The translations under genes and the position numbers were made by a program. Under the pieces are notes generated by a model. It ran no database searches. It saw nothing but the letters and a program-made list of their open reading frames with translations, and was not told the DNA's origin. This document shows positions 23,257 to 30,648 of a stretch of 32,249 bases of DNA, in pieces. The DNA is from JAWKRB01 sp041389885 (GTDB lineage: Bacteria > Myxococcota_A > Polyangia > Polyangiales > Ga0077539). The DNA is taken from contig JAWKRB010000052.1 of NCBI GenBank assembly GCA_041389885.1, positions 1-32,249 of the forward strand. The letters are read 5' to 3'. Position 1 is the first letter of the stretch, and each line of letters starts with the position of its first letter.

Positions 23257-24896
23257 CGTGCACCTCTCAGCGCCGCGGTGAGGGCCTCGATCCGCGCGTG
23301 AGCCTCGCCCTCGACGTGCCGCACCAGGCCTGCGAGCGCCTCGTCGGGGGTGTCGGCGACGGCCTCCCAGCCGCTGACGCCCTCGTCGTCGTGGCCGAGC
23401 GCGGACGCACACCACCGGCCGTCCTCGGCGCTGGTGCCGCCCACGGTCCAGGCGATGCGCTCGGCGCTCGGCACGAGCACCGCCGCCAGAGCCGCGAGGC
23501 GCGCGAGCGGACGGGGCGAGGGCTCGCGCGACGTTGCGTCGGCGAGGAACTGCCCCTCGAGCTCCGCGATCCGCGCGTCGCGGGCATCGAGGTGCTGCGC
23601 CAGCCCGCGGGACTCGGCTGCGGCAGTCTCGCGCACCTGCGCCAGCTCGGCCGCGACCGCATCTCGGTCCCGACGCAGCTCCGCGGCCTCGGCCCTCGCC
23701 GCGTCGCGCTGGGAGAGCAGCCAGTCACGCTCATCACGCAGAGCCATCTCTGCGGCAGTCGGCGTGCGTAGGCCACGGTTCAGATCAGGGACCAGCGCAT
23801 CGAGGACCGAGGGCGCCTCGACCACCGGCGCGTCGAAGGCCACCGGGAGCGGGGCCTCGGCGATCACCCGAGCACCCTGCGGCGCGGTCTCGCAGCCGTT
23901 GGACGCAGCCGCGCGCCGCAGGATGATCGCCACAGCCTCCTGCGTCGAGCACTGGCGCTTGGTGCGCTCGCCCTGCGCGAGCAAACGGTGCCGCTTGCAC
24001 AGCGGACGCAGCAGCGGATCAAGCCCCTCCCGATACCCCTGCGGAGGGTCCACGCAGCCGTTGGCGATGCACCGCGCATCTGCGGCGGGAGCCGTGACGC
24101 TCGCGCCGTTCGAGGCCGATACCCTCGGCGCCCTCGGCGCCCTCTTCGTGACCTTCTTCACCTCGGGCTCCTCTGCCGCCGCGGGCGGCTCTTCGGTCTC
24201 AGTCTCGCCGTCGCCCATCCAGTCGATGCGCGCCGCGGGCACGGCCACGCGTAGCGGCACGAGCTCGCCGAGGCGCCCCACGCGCGCGGTCAGCGCCGCC
24301 CCGTCGGCGCACGACGCGCAGCTCGGGTACAGAGGCCCCGCACCCGCGTTCGCACTCTTCTCGCGCCGCGCGGTGTGCCGCCGGGCGCAGAGCGTCCCCG
24401 TCATGGCAGCGCCCATCCACGGGCACCACATCGCCTGCGCCGCGACCGACACATCGCCAGGACGCGGGAGCGTCGCGTGCTGCGCGGGCGGCTCGATGGG
24501 CCGCCGATCCTCGATGAGCCGGGCCGCGCCAGCGCGCGCGGGCCGCAGCTCGGGCGAAGGCTCCTCTTCAAGATGCTCGCGCATCGTCTCGGAGCGCCGA
24601 GGGAGCTTCGCGAGCGCCTTCGCCTCGATCTGCCGGATGCGCTCGCGCGTGACGTCGAAGAGCTCGCCGACCTCTTCGAGCGTCGCGCCCCCCTCGTCGG
24701 CGACGTCGAGCGTGCAGCTCGAGCTCATCGCCTCGATGGTCTGGATCACGGCGTCGTCGTCGACGAGCACCCGCCCGTGGATCGCGTGGTGGACGCACGA
24801 CACCCACGGACACGGCCGCTCGCCGTCCACGCAGTCCCCGCGCGTGACGGGTCGCACGCGCTCGTCGGTCAGCACCGGCAGATGAGGGGCGTTCAT
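23253..24896 (-). CDS. Sigma-region-4-like HTH protein with Cys clusters and coiled coil (547 aa)
   Basis: The start ATG 24896 overlaps the preceding stop (ATGA). Residues about 15-35 have CVDGERPCPWVSCVHHAIHG, a Cys/His cluster. Residues about 65-105 read CTLDVADEGGATLEEVGELF then DVTRERIRQIEAKALAKLPR, an excellent match to the sigma-70 region 4 helix-turn-helix that contacts -35 elements. Further Cys/His groups follow (CARRHTARREKS..YPSCASC; ARCIANGCVDPP..LCKRHRLL), probably zinc sites. Residues about 390-480 form a coiled coil (ERDWLLSQRDAARAEAAELR). No sigma region 2 is visible, so it is probably not a full sigma factor but a DNA-binding regulator. It is the largest gene of the leftward early operon. 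Confidence 0.65.
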   Translation of the reverse strand: MNAPHLPVLTDERVRPVTRGDCVDGERPCPWVSCVHHAIHGRVLVDDDAVIQTIEAMSSSCTLDVADEGGATLEEVGELFDVTRERIRQIEAKALAKLPRRSETMREHLEEEPSPELRPARAGAARLIEDRRPIEPPAQHATLPRPGDVSVAAQAMWCPWMGAAMTGTLCARRHTARREKSANAGAGPLYPSCASCADGAALTARVGRLGELVPLRVAVPAARIDWMGDGETETEEPPAAAEEPEVKKVTKRAPRAPRVSASNGASVTAPAADARCIANGCVDPPQGYREGLDPLLRPLCKRHRLLAQGERTKRQCSTQEAVAIILRRAAASNGCETAPQGARVIAEAPLPVAFDAPVVEAPSVLDALVPDLNRGLRTPTAAEMALRDERDWLLSQRDAARAEAAELRRDRDAVAAELAQVRETAAAESRGLAQHLDARDARIAELEGQFLADATSREPSPRPLARLAALAAVLVPSAERIAWTVGGTSAEDGRWCASALGHDDEGVSGWEAVADTPDEALAGLVRHVEGEAHARIEALTAALRGAR

Positions 24897-25054
24897 CGCG
24901 TTGCTCCCCAGCGGCGCTGCGCGTCGCGCATCACGCGGTCTCGCTTGAACCGCGGGTGCTCCTTCCAGCGCGTCCACGTCAGCGACGCGCGCAGCCGCAC
25001 GAGCTCCTCGAGCTCCTCGGCGGACTCCACGGGCGTCTCGGCGCCGTCGCTCAT
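24893..25054 (-). CDS. Small basic protein (53 aa)
   Basis: Start ATG 25054 and stop 24893 both form ATGA overlaps with neighbours, which fixes the limits. The protein begins MSDGAETPVESAEELEELVR and has a basic C-terminal half (RWKEHPRFKRDRVMRDAQRR). It is probably an alpha-helical small regulator or nucleic-acid-binding protein. No family recognised. Confidence 0.55.
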   Translation of the reverse strand: MSDGAETPVESAEELEELVRLRASLTWTRWKEHPRFKRDRVMRDAQRRWGATR

Positions 25055-25581
25055 CGCAGCGCCCTCCGGGCCGCCGCGCACGTCGCGAGCGTCGCAGCCG
25101 CAGCCGCTTGTGCACCATGCGCGGCGCCTTCGATCTGGTCGATCTCGTCGAGGGTCACGACGCCGTCGGCGTGCGCGCCGCGCACCCGATCCGCGAGGCG
25201 CCCCGCGGCCGTCTGCACGTCGAGCGCTGCGTCGCGCAGATCGCCGCCGCCTCGGACCTCGATGCGCGCGAGCTCAGCCCGCAGCATCGCCGCCGCGACC
25301 TTCGGGCCGAGCGCGTGCAGCAGATCCAGCAGCAGCCCGCGGCCCGAGAGCGGGTCGCAGAGGCGGTTCATCTGCTCATGCGAGATCCCCGCACGCCTCG
25401 CCGCCGCGCGCTTCGTCGCGCCCTTCTCGCCGGACGCCACGAGCGCACGCAGCACCGTCGCGAGCGTCTCCGCGCTCTGCGCGCGCTGTGCGACGCGGGC
25501 CGGTGTCAGCTTCGACTTCGTGGCACCTGCCGCGCCGACGCGCGACGCCGCAGGCTTCGCTGGATGCGATCCATCTGCCAC
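25051..25581 (-). CDS. Phage CII-like regulatory protein (176 aa)
   Basis: A GTG at 25581 is the first start after the upstream stop, giving 176 aa. After a Lys/Ala-rich head there is an HTH-like region, KRAAARRAGISHEQMNRLCD, then LLLDLLHALGPKVAAAMLRA, and a C-terminal helical bundle (AGRLADRVRGAHADGVVTLD..IDQIEGAAHG) that resembles the C-terminal part of phage CII/CP76-type regulatory proteins. It may act as a transcription activator of the leftward operon or of lysogeny functions. The family assignment is from memory of pattern and is moderate. It overlaps the next gene as ATGA. Confidence 0.55.
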   Translation of the reverse strand: MADGSHPAKPAASRVGAAGATKSKLTPARVAQRAQSAETLATVLRALVASGEKGATKRAAARRAGISHEQMNRLCDPLSGRGLLLDLLHALGPKVAAAMLRAELARIEVRGGGDLRDAALDVQTAAGRLADRVRGAHADGVVTLDEIDQIEGAAHGAQAAAAATLATCAAARRALR

Positions 25582-25584
25582 GGC

Positions 25585-25734
25585 TCAGCCCTCCGCCCAC
25601 AACCGCAAGACCAACAGGACCGTCAGACCGAGGGCGGTGCTCCATCCCCGCAGCGACGGCTCGCCGGCGAACAGCACCAGCGCCGCCAGGCCGACCGAGA
25701 TGTTCGTGACCCATCCTCGCGGGAGCGCGCGCAT
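25585..25734 (-). CDS. Small membrane protein with two helices (49 aa)
   Basis: ATG 25734 starts MRALPRGWVTNISVGLAALV. Two hydrophobic stretches (NISVGLAALVLFAG and LGLTVLLVLRLWAEG) separated by a short polar turn (EPSLRGWST) form a membrane hairpin. Such tiny proteins in phage early operons can be superinfection-exclusion or lysis-control proteins, but the sequence does not distinguish these. It lies one base after the stop of the gene before it. Confidence 0.55.
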   Translation of the reverse strand: MRALPRGWVTNISVGLAALVLFAGEPSLRGWSTALGLTVLLVLRLWAEG

Positions 25735-25735
25735 C

Positions 25736-25945
25736 TCAGCCCGCCTCGGGTGAGGTCGGGGGCTGCGGCGCGGGGCCGAGCACATGCACCCTGCCGCCCT
25801 CGACGACGCGCAGGTGCGTCGGGGCTCCCGCGAGCGCGGCGCGGCGCACATCGATGCGATCGAGCGCATGCAGGGCCTCGTCGGCCAGGCGCGCGAGGGT
25901 GGGGTCGTCGTGCTGCGCGAGGGCGCGGAGATCGGCGCGCGTCAT
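25736..25945 (-). CDS. Small hypothetical protein (69 aa)
   Basis: ATG 25945 overlaps the Cro-like gene stop (ATGA). The protein has a helical first half (LRALAQHDDPTLARLADEAL) and a beta-like second half (THLRVVEGGRVHVLGPAPQP). No Cys, membrane helix or known motif. It is the second gene of the leftward early operon, so probably regulatory or host-directed, but unassigned. Confidence 0.5.
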   Translation of the reverse strand: MTRADLRALAQHDDPTLARLADEALHALDRIDVRRAALAGAPTHLRVVEGGRVHVLGPAPQPPTSPEAG

Positions 25946-26232
25946 GCTGCCTCGGCGGAGGGCTGCGAGGCGCGGGCGCGCTCGACGGCGGCTTCCATCA
26001 TCGCCACGTCAGAGCTGAGCGCCGGGATGTCCCATGCCTCAGCGGGCACCGCGCCGTTGGTCCACTCTGCGAGCGCAGCGCGGTGCGGGGCGGTCGGGGA
26101 GATCCGCCCTTTCAGCCAGTGGTGGGCGGTCACGTCGGAAACGTTTGCCGCGCGGGCGGCAGCGGCCTGCGGTTGCCGCGTCATCGCGAGGAAGGTTCGG
26201 AGCAGCACAGGCCCCCGATTGAGGTCGCTCAT
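25942..26232 (-). CDS. Cro/YdaS-like HTH protein, first gene of the leftward operon
   Basis: Start ATG 26232; 96 aa. Residues 17-40 (MTRQPQAAAARAANVSDVTA then HHWLKGRIS) form a helix-turn-helix of the Cro/YdaS type found next to phage repressors. The rest is helical and acidic. It is transcribed away from the repressor gene and follows the promoter-like sequence and TTAGCTAA operator at 26241-26269. There is no good ribosome site and the leader from the predicted promoter is very short, so translation may be nearly leaderless. By position it should be the lytic counter-regulator of the switch, or the first early gene regulator. Confidence 0.65.
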   Translation of the reverse strand: MSDLNRGPVLLRTFLAMTRQPQAAAARAANVSDVTAHHWLKGRISPTAPHRAALAEWTNGAVPAEAWDIPALSSDVAMMEAAVERARASQPSAEAA

Positions 26233-26240
26233 AAGGCTAC

Positions 26241-26269
26241 AGGTTAGCTAATGGAAATGTCGCCGTCAA
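26241..26269 (-). promoter_or_regulatory. Leftward early promoter (PL-like)
   Basis: On the minus strand TTGACG (26269-26264), a 17-bp spacer and TAACCT (26246-26241) lie 8 bp before the Cro-like ATG. The operator TTAGCTAA overlaps the spacer end and the -10. The same arrangement recurs in the rightward promoter at 27676-27704, which strengthens the call. Confidence 0.6.
26244..26251. promoter_or_regulatory. Operator TTAGCTAA, site 1
   Basis: A perfect 8-bp palindrome over the -10 of the leftward promoter; it also touches the first ATG of the repressor frame at 26251. A degenerate relative (TTAGCCAC) lies at 26290-26297. TTAGCTAA is AT-rich against a very GC-rich background, and I see it only three times in the window, all around this cassette. 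Confidence 0.65.
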
Positions 26270-26887
26270 CACCTTCGCGTCGATTCGGGTTAGCCACCCG
26301 AAAATCAGGGCGTGCGAGCGTCCCCGACATGCGGCACGGCAAGGCCCTACCCCCAGCGGTCAACGAGTGGATCAGGCAGCAGCTCCTCGCGTGGCTCGAG
26401 GAAGACCCAGGCCGTACGCGCGCCGCTCTCGCGCAGCGGCTCAACATCAGCGCGGCGCACATGACAAACGTGCTCAAGCACGGGCGAGGGGCGGGCGCGT
26501 CTCTCGAAGAAGACGTCGCTGCGCTCTTGGGTATCGGCGTCGAAGAGCTGCGCCGCCGGGCCAACGAGGCGTGGCAGGAGCCCACCGACGGCGCGGTGCG
26601 CGTGGTGCACGACGACCGATATCCGAACCGGGCGATCGCCGTCGCGTTCATGCGCGGGTGGGTGGCCGAGCCTGCGATTGCAGAAGTGCTGTCCTACCAG
26701 GCTCCAGAGCGACACCGACCTCGAACCGAAGGCGTGGGCGGATCACATCGAGGCGGCGCACAAGCGCCTCAGCCTCGACATCCGCAGGCCCGAGAGAGTC
26801 ACCGAGCGCGAGGCTCGCGCCGAGGCCACGGGCGACGACCTCGAGGCCGCGACCACGCCCAAGCGCAAGGCCAGGCCGAAGGCGTAG
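26251..26887 (+). CDS. HTH phage repressor (CI/ImmR-like), interrupted by one frameshift
   Basis: The N-terminal frame has VNEWIRQQLLAWLEEDPGRT and then RAALAQRLNISAAHMTNVLK, an XRE-type helix-turn-helix, followed by a linker (LEEDVAALLGIGVEELRRRA). The ATG at 26251 overlaps an operator, so the start may be ATG 26257 or, more likely, ATG 26329 (MRHGKALPPAVNEW). Near 26700 coding moves one base: AIAEVLSYQ continues as LQSDTDLEPKAWADHIEAAH in the next frame and ends with a basic KRKARPKA at 26887. Removing one G in TACCAGGCTCCAG restores a single protein. The repressor would hold both arms off by binding TTAGCTAA. If the shift is real the phage cannot keep normal immunity. Confidence 0.7.
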
Positions 26888-27010
26888 GCCGGGAGCTCCA
26901 GCGGTTCCGACCGAGCGCCTCTGCGCTTGTCAAGTTCCGGATGGACTCGACGGACATATCCTGGCGGAGGTGCCCTTGCGACGATTCTTCGACGCGCGCA
27001 CCTTCGCACG

Positions 27011-27640
27011 ATGCCGTGGGACACCGCAGAGATCGAGGGTCGGGCCGAGGAGTTTCGACGCGAACACGGGGCGCAGCCGGGGGGCAGCATCGTCGCCCTC
27101 GCGCGCCGCGCGCTGGGTCCGTCGGGCGTGTCGCCTGCGATGCACAGCGGCCTTGTCGTGAACGACGCCGCGCTGGTGTGGGAGTACGGCTCTCCGAAGA
27201 TTCTCGTGCGACCGAAGCTCGGCGCGCAGCCCTGGCGGGTCGCGTGGGGCGTTGCGCACGAGCTCGGGGAGCTCATCCTTGAGCGCGCGGGCTACCGCGA
27301 GGTCAACGTCGAACAAGTCGCCAACGGCCTCGCCGCGGCCCTCTTGATGCCTCGCGAGGAGTTCAGCGCCGCCTACGCCGCGCACGGCTTCGACCTCGCC
27401 ACCCTTGCGGGGGAGTTCTGCGCCCCCCAAGGCGCCGCCGCTCTTCGCATCGGCGAGGTCACCGACGAGCCCGTTGTGCTCGTGACGGCCTCCCGCGTTC
27501 ACCGGCGCGACGCGCTCGAGCAGCTCCCTGACGACGAAATGCTCTACCTGCTCTCGCGCGTGCCCAGGGTGCCGCGCCCCCTTTCTCGGCACATCCTCAC
27601 CGACGTTCGGCGGGTGGTCGCGTTTCACCTCGCGGCGTAG
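27011..27640 (+). CDS. ImmA/IrrE-family metallopeptidase
   Basis: From ATG 27011 the protein is about 209 aa. WRVAWGVAHELGELILERAG carries the HE-x-x-E form of the zinc-peptidase motif (HELGE). REVNVEQVANGLAAALLMPR follows, giving the usual downstream E..AN..AAALLMP motif of ImmA/IrrE proteins, in which that Glu can be a ligand. In ICEBs1-type elements ImmA cleaves the repressor ImmR to release lytic genes; the repressor next door suggests the same here. The start is uncertain: a ribosome-like GGCGGAGG lies at 26964-26971 in front of another frame (RRFFDARTFAR), so a short N-terminal part may be lost to an indel. Confidence 0.8.
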   Translation: MPWDTAEIEGRAEEFRREHGAQPGGSIVALARRALGPSGVSPAMHSGLVVNDAALVWEYGSPKILVRPKLGAQPWRVAWGVAHELGELILERAGYREVNVEQVANGLAAALLMPREEFSAAYAAHGFDLATLAGEFCAPQGAAALRIGEVTDEPVVLVTASRVHRRDALEQLPDDEMLYLLSRVPRVPRPLSRHILTDVRRVVAFHLAA

Positions 27641-27650
27641 AAATGTGACG

Positions 27651-27658
27651 TTAGCTAA
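27651..27658. promoter_or_regulatory. Operator TTAGCTAA, site 2
   Basis: Identical palindrome 10 bp after the peptidase stop. Its centre is 43 bp (about four helix turns) from site 3, so two repressor dimers could lie on the same face and cooperate. No promoter hexamers fit around this copy. Confidence 0.6.
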
Positions 27659-27675
27659 AAATCGTCGCCACCCTC

Positions 27676-27704
27676 TTGCCTCCGCCATTCTGATTAGCTA
27701 AGGT
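27676..27704 (+). promoter_or_regulatory. Rightward early promoter (PR-like)
   Basis: TTGCCT (27676-27681), 17-bp spacer, TAAGGT (27699-27704). Operator site 3 overlaps the -10 at the same position as in the leftward promoter. The leader runs to a strong AAGGAGG ribosome site before the ATG at 27748. Confidence 0.6.
27694..27701. promoter_or_regulatory. Operator TTAGCTAA, site 3
   Basis: Perfect palindrome within the rightward promoter, preceded by GA and followed by GG. The flanks (ATTAGCTAA) match site 1 read on the minus strand. Confidence 0.65.
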
Positions 27705-27747
27705 TCATCCGTCCCCGCGATTCACCCCGCGGCGAAGGAGGACCCCG

Positions 27748-28164
27748 ATGCCCCGCACCTGCACCCACTGCCCCGCCGACGCCCTCGACCACTCCACGCT
27801 CTGCGAGGACCACCACGCCGAGCGCGACGCCGTCGGCGAGCACCCCCCGGCCTGCATTTGCTGGGGCTGCGCGCGGTACTTCGCCCAGAACACCGGGCTG
27901 AAGGCCGTCTACATCCGCAACGCCAAGGCCCACCCCGCGACGGTCGCGCTCTGCCTGCGCCTGCCCCGCCTCGCGGCCCTCGCCGCCGCGGGCGTGCTGC
28001 TCACCGTCGTCGACGTGGCCGAGCTCAACGCGCGGGCCGACGCGGCGCGTGAGGCGCGCATCGTGGCGCTCGAGTGGGAGGCGGAGCCCGACGCGCCCGC
28101 GCTCCCGGGCGAACTGACCTGGATGCCTGCGCGCCGCAGCGGCGGATCGGTGGCGCGGTCGTGA
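27748..28164 (+). CDS. Zinc-binding small early protein (138 aa)
   Basis: First gene of the rightward operon with a strong ribosome site (AAGGAGGACCCC before ATG). The N-terminus MPRTCTHCPADALDHSTLCE has CxxC, followed by DHHAERD and ICWGCARYF with a second CxxC: a zinc ribbon of C-x2-C...C-x2-C type with extra His residues. The remainder is helical (RLPRLAALAAAGVLLTVVDV) with an acidic segment. Immediately early phage proteins of this shape often bind host proteins or DNA. No named family recognised. Confidence 0.65.
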   Translation: MPRTCTHCPADALDHSTLCEDHHAERDAVGEHPPACICWGCARYFAQNTGLKAVYIRNAKAHPATVALCLRLPRLAALAAAGVLLTVVDVAELNARADAAREARIVALEWEAEPDAPALPGELTWMPARRSGGSVARS

Positions 28165-28484
28165 GCGCGCGGGTCGTGAGCCTCCGGGCCCTCGTCGTCG
28201 AGGACATCGCCCGCACCGCGGACTGGGCCAACCGCCCCGCCGCCGCGCTGCTCCTGCGCCGATTTCCCGAGGACCCCGAGGCCGTGAAAGCCATCGCTGA
28301 CGAGCTGCGTGTCGCCGCCACGCCGCGCGCCCGCGTCGCCGGATGCGCAGCGGGCTACCTCGCCGACGGGAGCGACCCTGCGGCGCTCCGCGAGCTCGTC
28401 GACTACACCGGGCTGACCGACGCGGAGTGGATCGAGGAGACCTGTCGAGAGCAGGGCGTGGCGGTGGCCGAGGTGAGCGCGTGA
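28161..28484 (+). CDS. Hypothetical early protein (107 aa)
   Basis: GTG 28161 overlaps the previous stop as GTGA. It starts VSARVVSLRALVVEDIARTA and contains AAALLLRRFPEDPEAVKAIA and ALRELVDYTGLTDAEWIEET. A helical soluble protein with no Cys cluster beyond isolated residues. It ends in TGATG with the next tiny gene. Function unknown. Confidence 0.55.
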   Translation: MSARVVSLRALVVEDIARTADWANRPAAALLLRRFPEDPEAVKAIADELRVAATPRARVAGCAAGYLADGSDPAALRELVDYTGLTDAEWIEETCREQGVAVAEVSA

Positions 28485-28555
28485 TGCCCACCGACCTGCG
28501 CTCCCCCTTCGCGCTGCTCCTCGCGGCACTCCTGGCCCCTCGGAGGTCGCGATGA
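28484..28555 (+). CDS. 23-residue micro-ORF, hydrophobic
   Basis: ATG at 28484 overlaps the upstream stop (TGATG), and its own TGA overlaps the next ATG (ATGA). The peptide MPTDLRSPFALLLAALLAPR ends RSR: a short hydrophobic helix with basic ends. It may be a real membrane peptide or only a coupling device carrying the next ribosome site (CGGAGGTCGCG). Confidence 0.4.
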   Translation: MPTDLRSPFALLLAALLAPRRSR

Positions 28556-28815
28556 GCGCCGACGAGCACCGGCAGCTCATCGCGGAACGCGCGATGGCCG
28601 AGGACATCGTGACGCAGCACGGCTACGTCGGCGCGCTGCGTCTCGCGCTGCGGATCGTCGAGCGCACGCTGCGGCCCATGTCGCCAGCCGATGCGCGCGA
28701 GGCGTGGCGTCGCGCCGTGGAGTCGCCGCTCGCCGACCTGGTGCTGATGCTGGAGCGCCTCGAAGCCGCCGGCGCGGTGGATCGGCCCCGGCGTCGAACG
28801 CGCGCGCAGGCGTGA
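28552..28815 (+). CDS. Hypothetical early protein (87 aa)
   Basis: ATG 28552 has GGAGG 5 nt upstream. The protein is helical (MSADEHRQLIAERAMAEDIV, then ALRIVERTLRPMSPADAREA) with a basic Arg-rich end (DRPRRRTRAQA). It is followed by about 100 bp without a gene before the annealing-protein candidate. Function unknown. Confidence 0.55.
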   Translation: MSADEHRQLIAERAMAEDIVTQHGYVGALRLALRIVERTLRPMSPADAREAWRRAVESPLADLVLMLERLEAAGAVDRPRRRTRAQA

Positions 28816-28917
28816 CCCGAGGGGCTCCGGCCTCCCTGCGGCCGCTGGACACGCTCTCCCCCCGAGCGTCCCCAGCCGCCACAGAGGCGCCGGAACCGCC
28901 TCGACTGGAGAAACACC

Positions 28918-30648
28918 ATGCCGCCGTCGAACAGCAACAGAAGCCTCGCCACGCAGCCGCCCCCGAGCGACGGGACCTCCGCCAGGGTCATCGAGTCCCT
29001 CGTGCTCCGCGGAGACCTCTCGGGCCTCGCGCCGCTCGAGCGCGCCCGTCACTACGTGCAGATGTGCGAGAGCCTCGGGCTCAATCCGCGGTCGCAGCCC
29101 TTCGCGTACCTGCGGCTCAATGGGAAGGAAATTCTCTACGCCACCCGCGGCGCCACGGATCAGCTCGCGGCGATCCACCGGATCAACCGCGAGATCATCG
29201 AGGGTCCGAAGGTGATCGACCTCGCGGGCACCAAGCTCGTCTACGCGGTCTGCCGGGCGACGCACCCCAACGGTCGCATCGAGACCGCCGTGGCGACGGT
29301 GCCCCTCGCCGATCCGATGAATGTGCTCATGAAGGCCGAGACGAAGAGCAAGCGCCGGGCGACGCTCTCGATCCTCGGCCTGGGGCTCCTCGACGAGATG
29401 GAGCTCGAGACGATCCCCGCCAACGTGCAGTCGCCTGGCGGCGGTGTCGACCTCTCGCTCGCGCACGAGCCCGTGGCCGACGACGCCGAGACGCCCGCCG
29501 AGATCCCCGCGCAGCTCACCGATCTCTACGAGCGCATCGCCGACATCGAGCTGCCTGGTGAGGCCGTGGCCGTGTGGATGAGGCACCGCGCCAACCTCGC
29601 GCCGCTGCCCGCCTCCGACCGCGAGAAGGCGTGGAAGGCCCTGTGCGCCCGCACCGAAGAGGTCGGCAAGATGAAGAACGCGAAGGTGTGGCTGAAGAAG
29701 GCCATCGCCGAGGAGGACGCGCGCCGCGGCGCAGGCGGGAGCGACCCGCAGGCTGCCTTAGAGGGCGCGGGTGACACCCGTGCGGAGACCCCGCGCAGCG
29801 ACGACACCGACGACGACGTCGAGTCCGAAGAGGAGGCACCTGCGAGCCGGGCTTACGCCACGTTTCTCGACAAGCTCTCCGGCGCGCAGAGGCTCGTGCT
29901 CGTCTTCGACCTGTACGCCGCGCTGCTCGCGGGGCTTCGCGACGAGGAGAACAGCCCCGAGGAGTTCATCGGCGGTGACGACGGTGCGGCAGCGCAGGCG
30001 CGCAAGAGGATCCTCGCCCTCGGGCACCGGATCACCAAGGCCGAGGCGATGCAGGTGCTGCTCTCTCGCGCGCTGGCGGAGATCCTCGACGATCAGACCG
30101 GGATCGAGCCGGGACCGCGCGCGCTGGAGAGCGCCGCCGAGTGGTGGCGCGTGAACGGCGCCCGCGCGAAGACGCTCGAGCACGCCCACCGCGGAGTGCC
30201 CTGGTACGCGCTCGCGCGGCGGTACAGCGGGGCCACCGCTGCGGCGGACGTGAAGCGCGCGACCACGGCGCTGGAGTCCGCGGTCACGATGAAGCCCCCG
30301 CCGAGTGGTGGCGGCGGATCACCCTCGCACGGAGGCGCGGCCAACGCGCAGGGCGCCGCACAGGGCGTCGCGTCTCAGGGTGATGCCGCGCAAGCCCGCA
30401 GCGCCGTCGAGAAGTTCGGCGCGCACCTCGGCGAGATCCCCGACCGGGGGAGTGATCGTGGCGCGGCGCGCATCGCGGGAGCGTTCTGGAAGCGCCGCAT
30501 GGGGTTCGTCGCGGAGGGCACGCACGCCGAGGCGATGGGCCTGGTCGTCGACGCGCTGCACGCCCGCGGCGTCGAGGAGCCCGGAAGCTGGCTGCAGGAG
30601 ATCGGCGAGAAGAACGGCTACGTGCAGCGGCCGCGCAAGGTCGCGTGA
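28918..30648 (+). CDS. Putative single-strand annealing-type recombination protein (576 aa)
   Basis: ATG 28918 has a GGAG site. Residues about 30-165 look like a conserved phage domain: APLERARHYVQMCESLGLNP, FAYLRLNGKEILYATRGATD, QLAAIHRINREIIEGPKVID, then NVLMKAETKSKRRATLSILG and LGLLDEMELETIP. The pattern (small substrate-processing head, K/R-rich strand, T-K-x-K-R-R-x-T-L-S helix) recalls RecT/Rad52-like phage annealing proteins, but I cannot prove the family. Residues about 165-330 are acidic linkers (SDDTDDDVESEEEAPASRAY) and 330-576 hold a second helical domain (ARKRILALGHRITKAEAMQV). It is encoded just before the ParB-like gene, with a GTGA overlap, and would act on phage DNA ends or replication forks. 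Confidence 0.5.
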   Translation: MPPSNSNRSLATQPPPSDGTSARVIESLVLRGDLSGLAPLERARHYVQMCESLGLNPRSQPFAYLRLNGKEILYATRGATDQLAAIHRINREIIEGPKVIDLAGTKLVYAVCRATHPNGRIETAVATVPLADPMNVLMKAETKSKRRATLSILGLGLLDEMELETIPANVQSPGGGVDLSLAHEPVADDAETPAEIPAQLTDLYERIADIELPGEAVAVWMRHRANLAPLPASDREKAWKALCARTEEVGKMKNAKVWLKKAIAEEDARRGAGGSDPQAALEGAGDTRAETPRSDDTDDDVESEEEAPASRAYATFLDKLSGAQRLVLVFDLYAALLAGLRDEENSPEEFIGGDDGAAAQARKRILALGHRITKAEAMQVLLSRALAEILDDQTGIEPGPRALESAAEWWRVNGARAKTLEHAHRGVPWYALARRYSGATAAADVKRATTALESAVTMKPPPSGGGGSPSHGGAANAQGAAQGVASQGDAAQARSAVEKFGAHLGEIPDRGSDRGAARIAGAFWKRRMGFVAEGTHAEAMGLVVDALHARGVEEPGSWLQEIGEKNGYVQRPRKVA

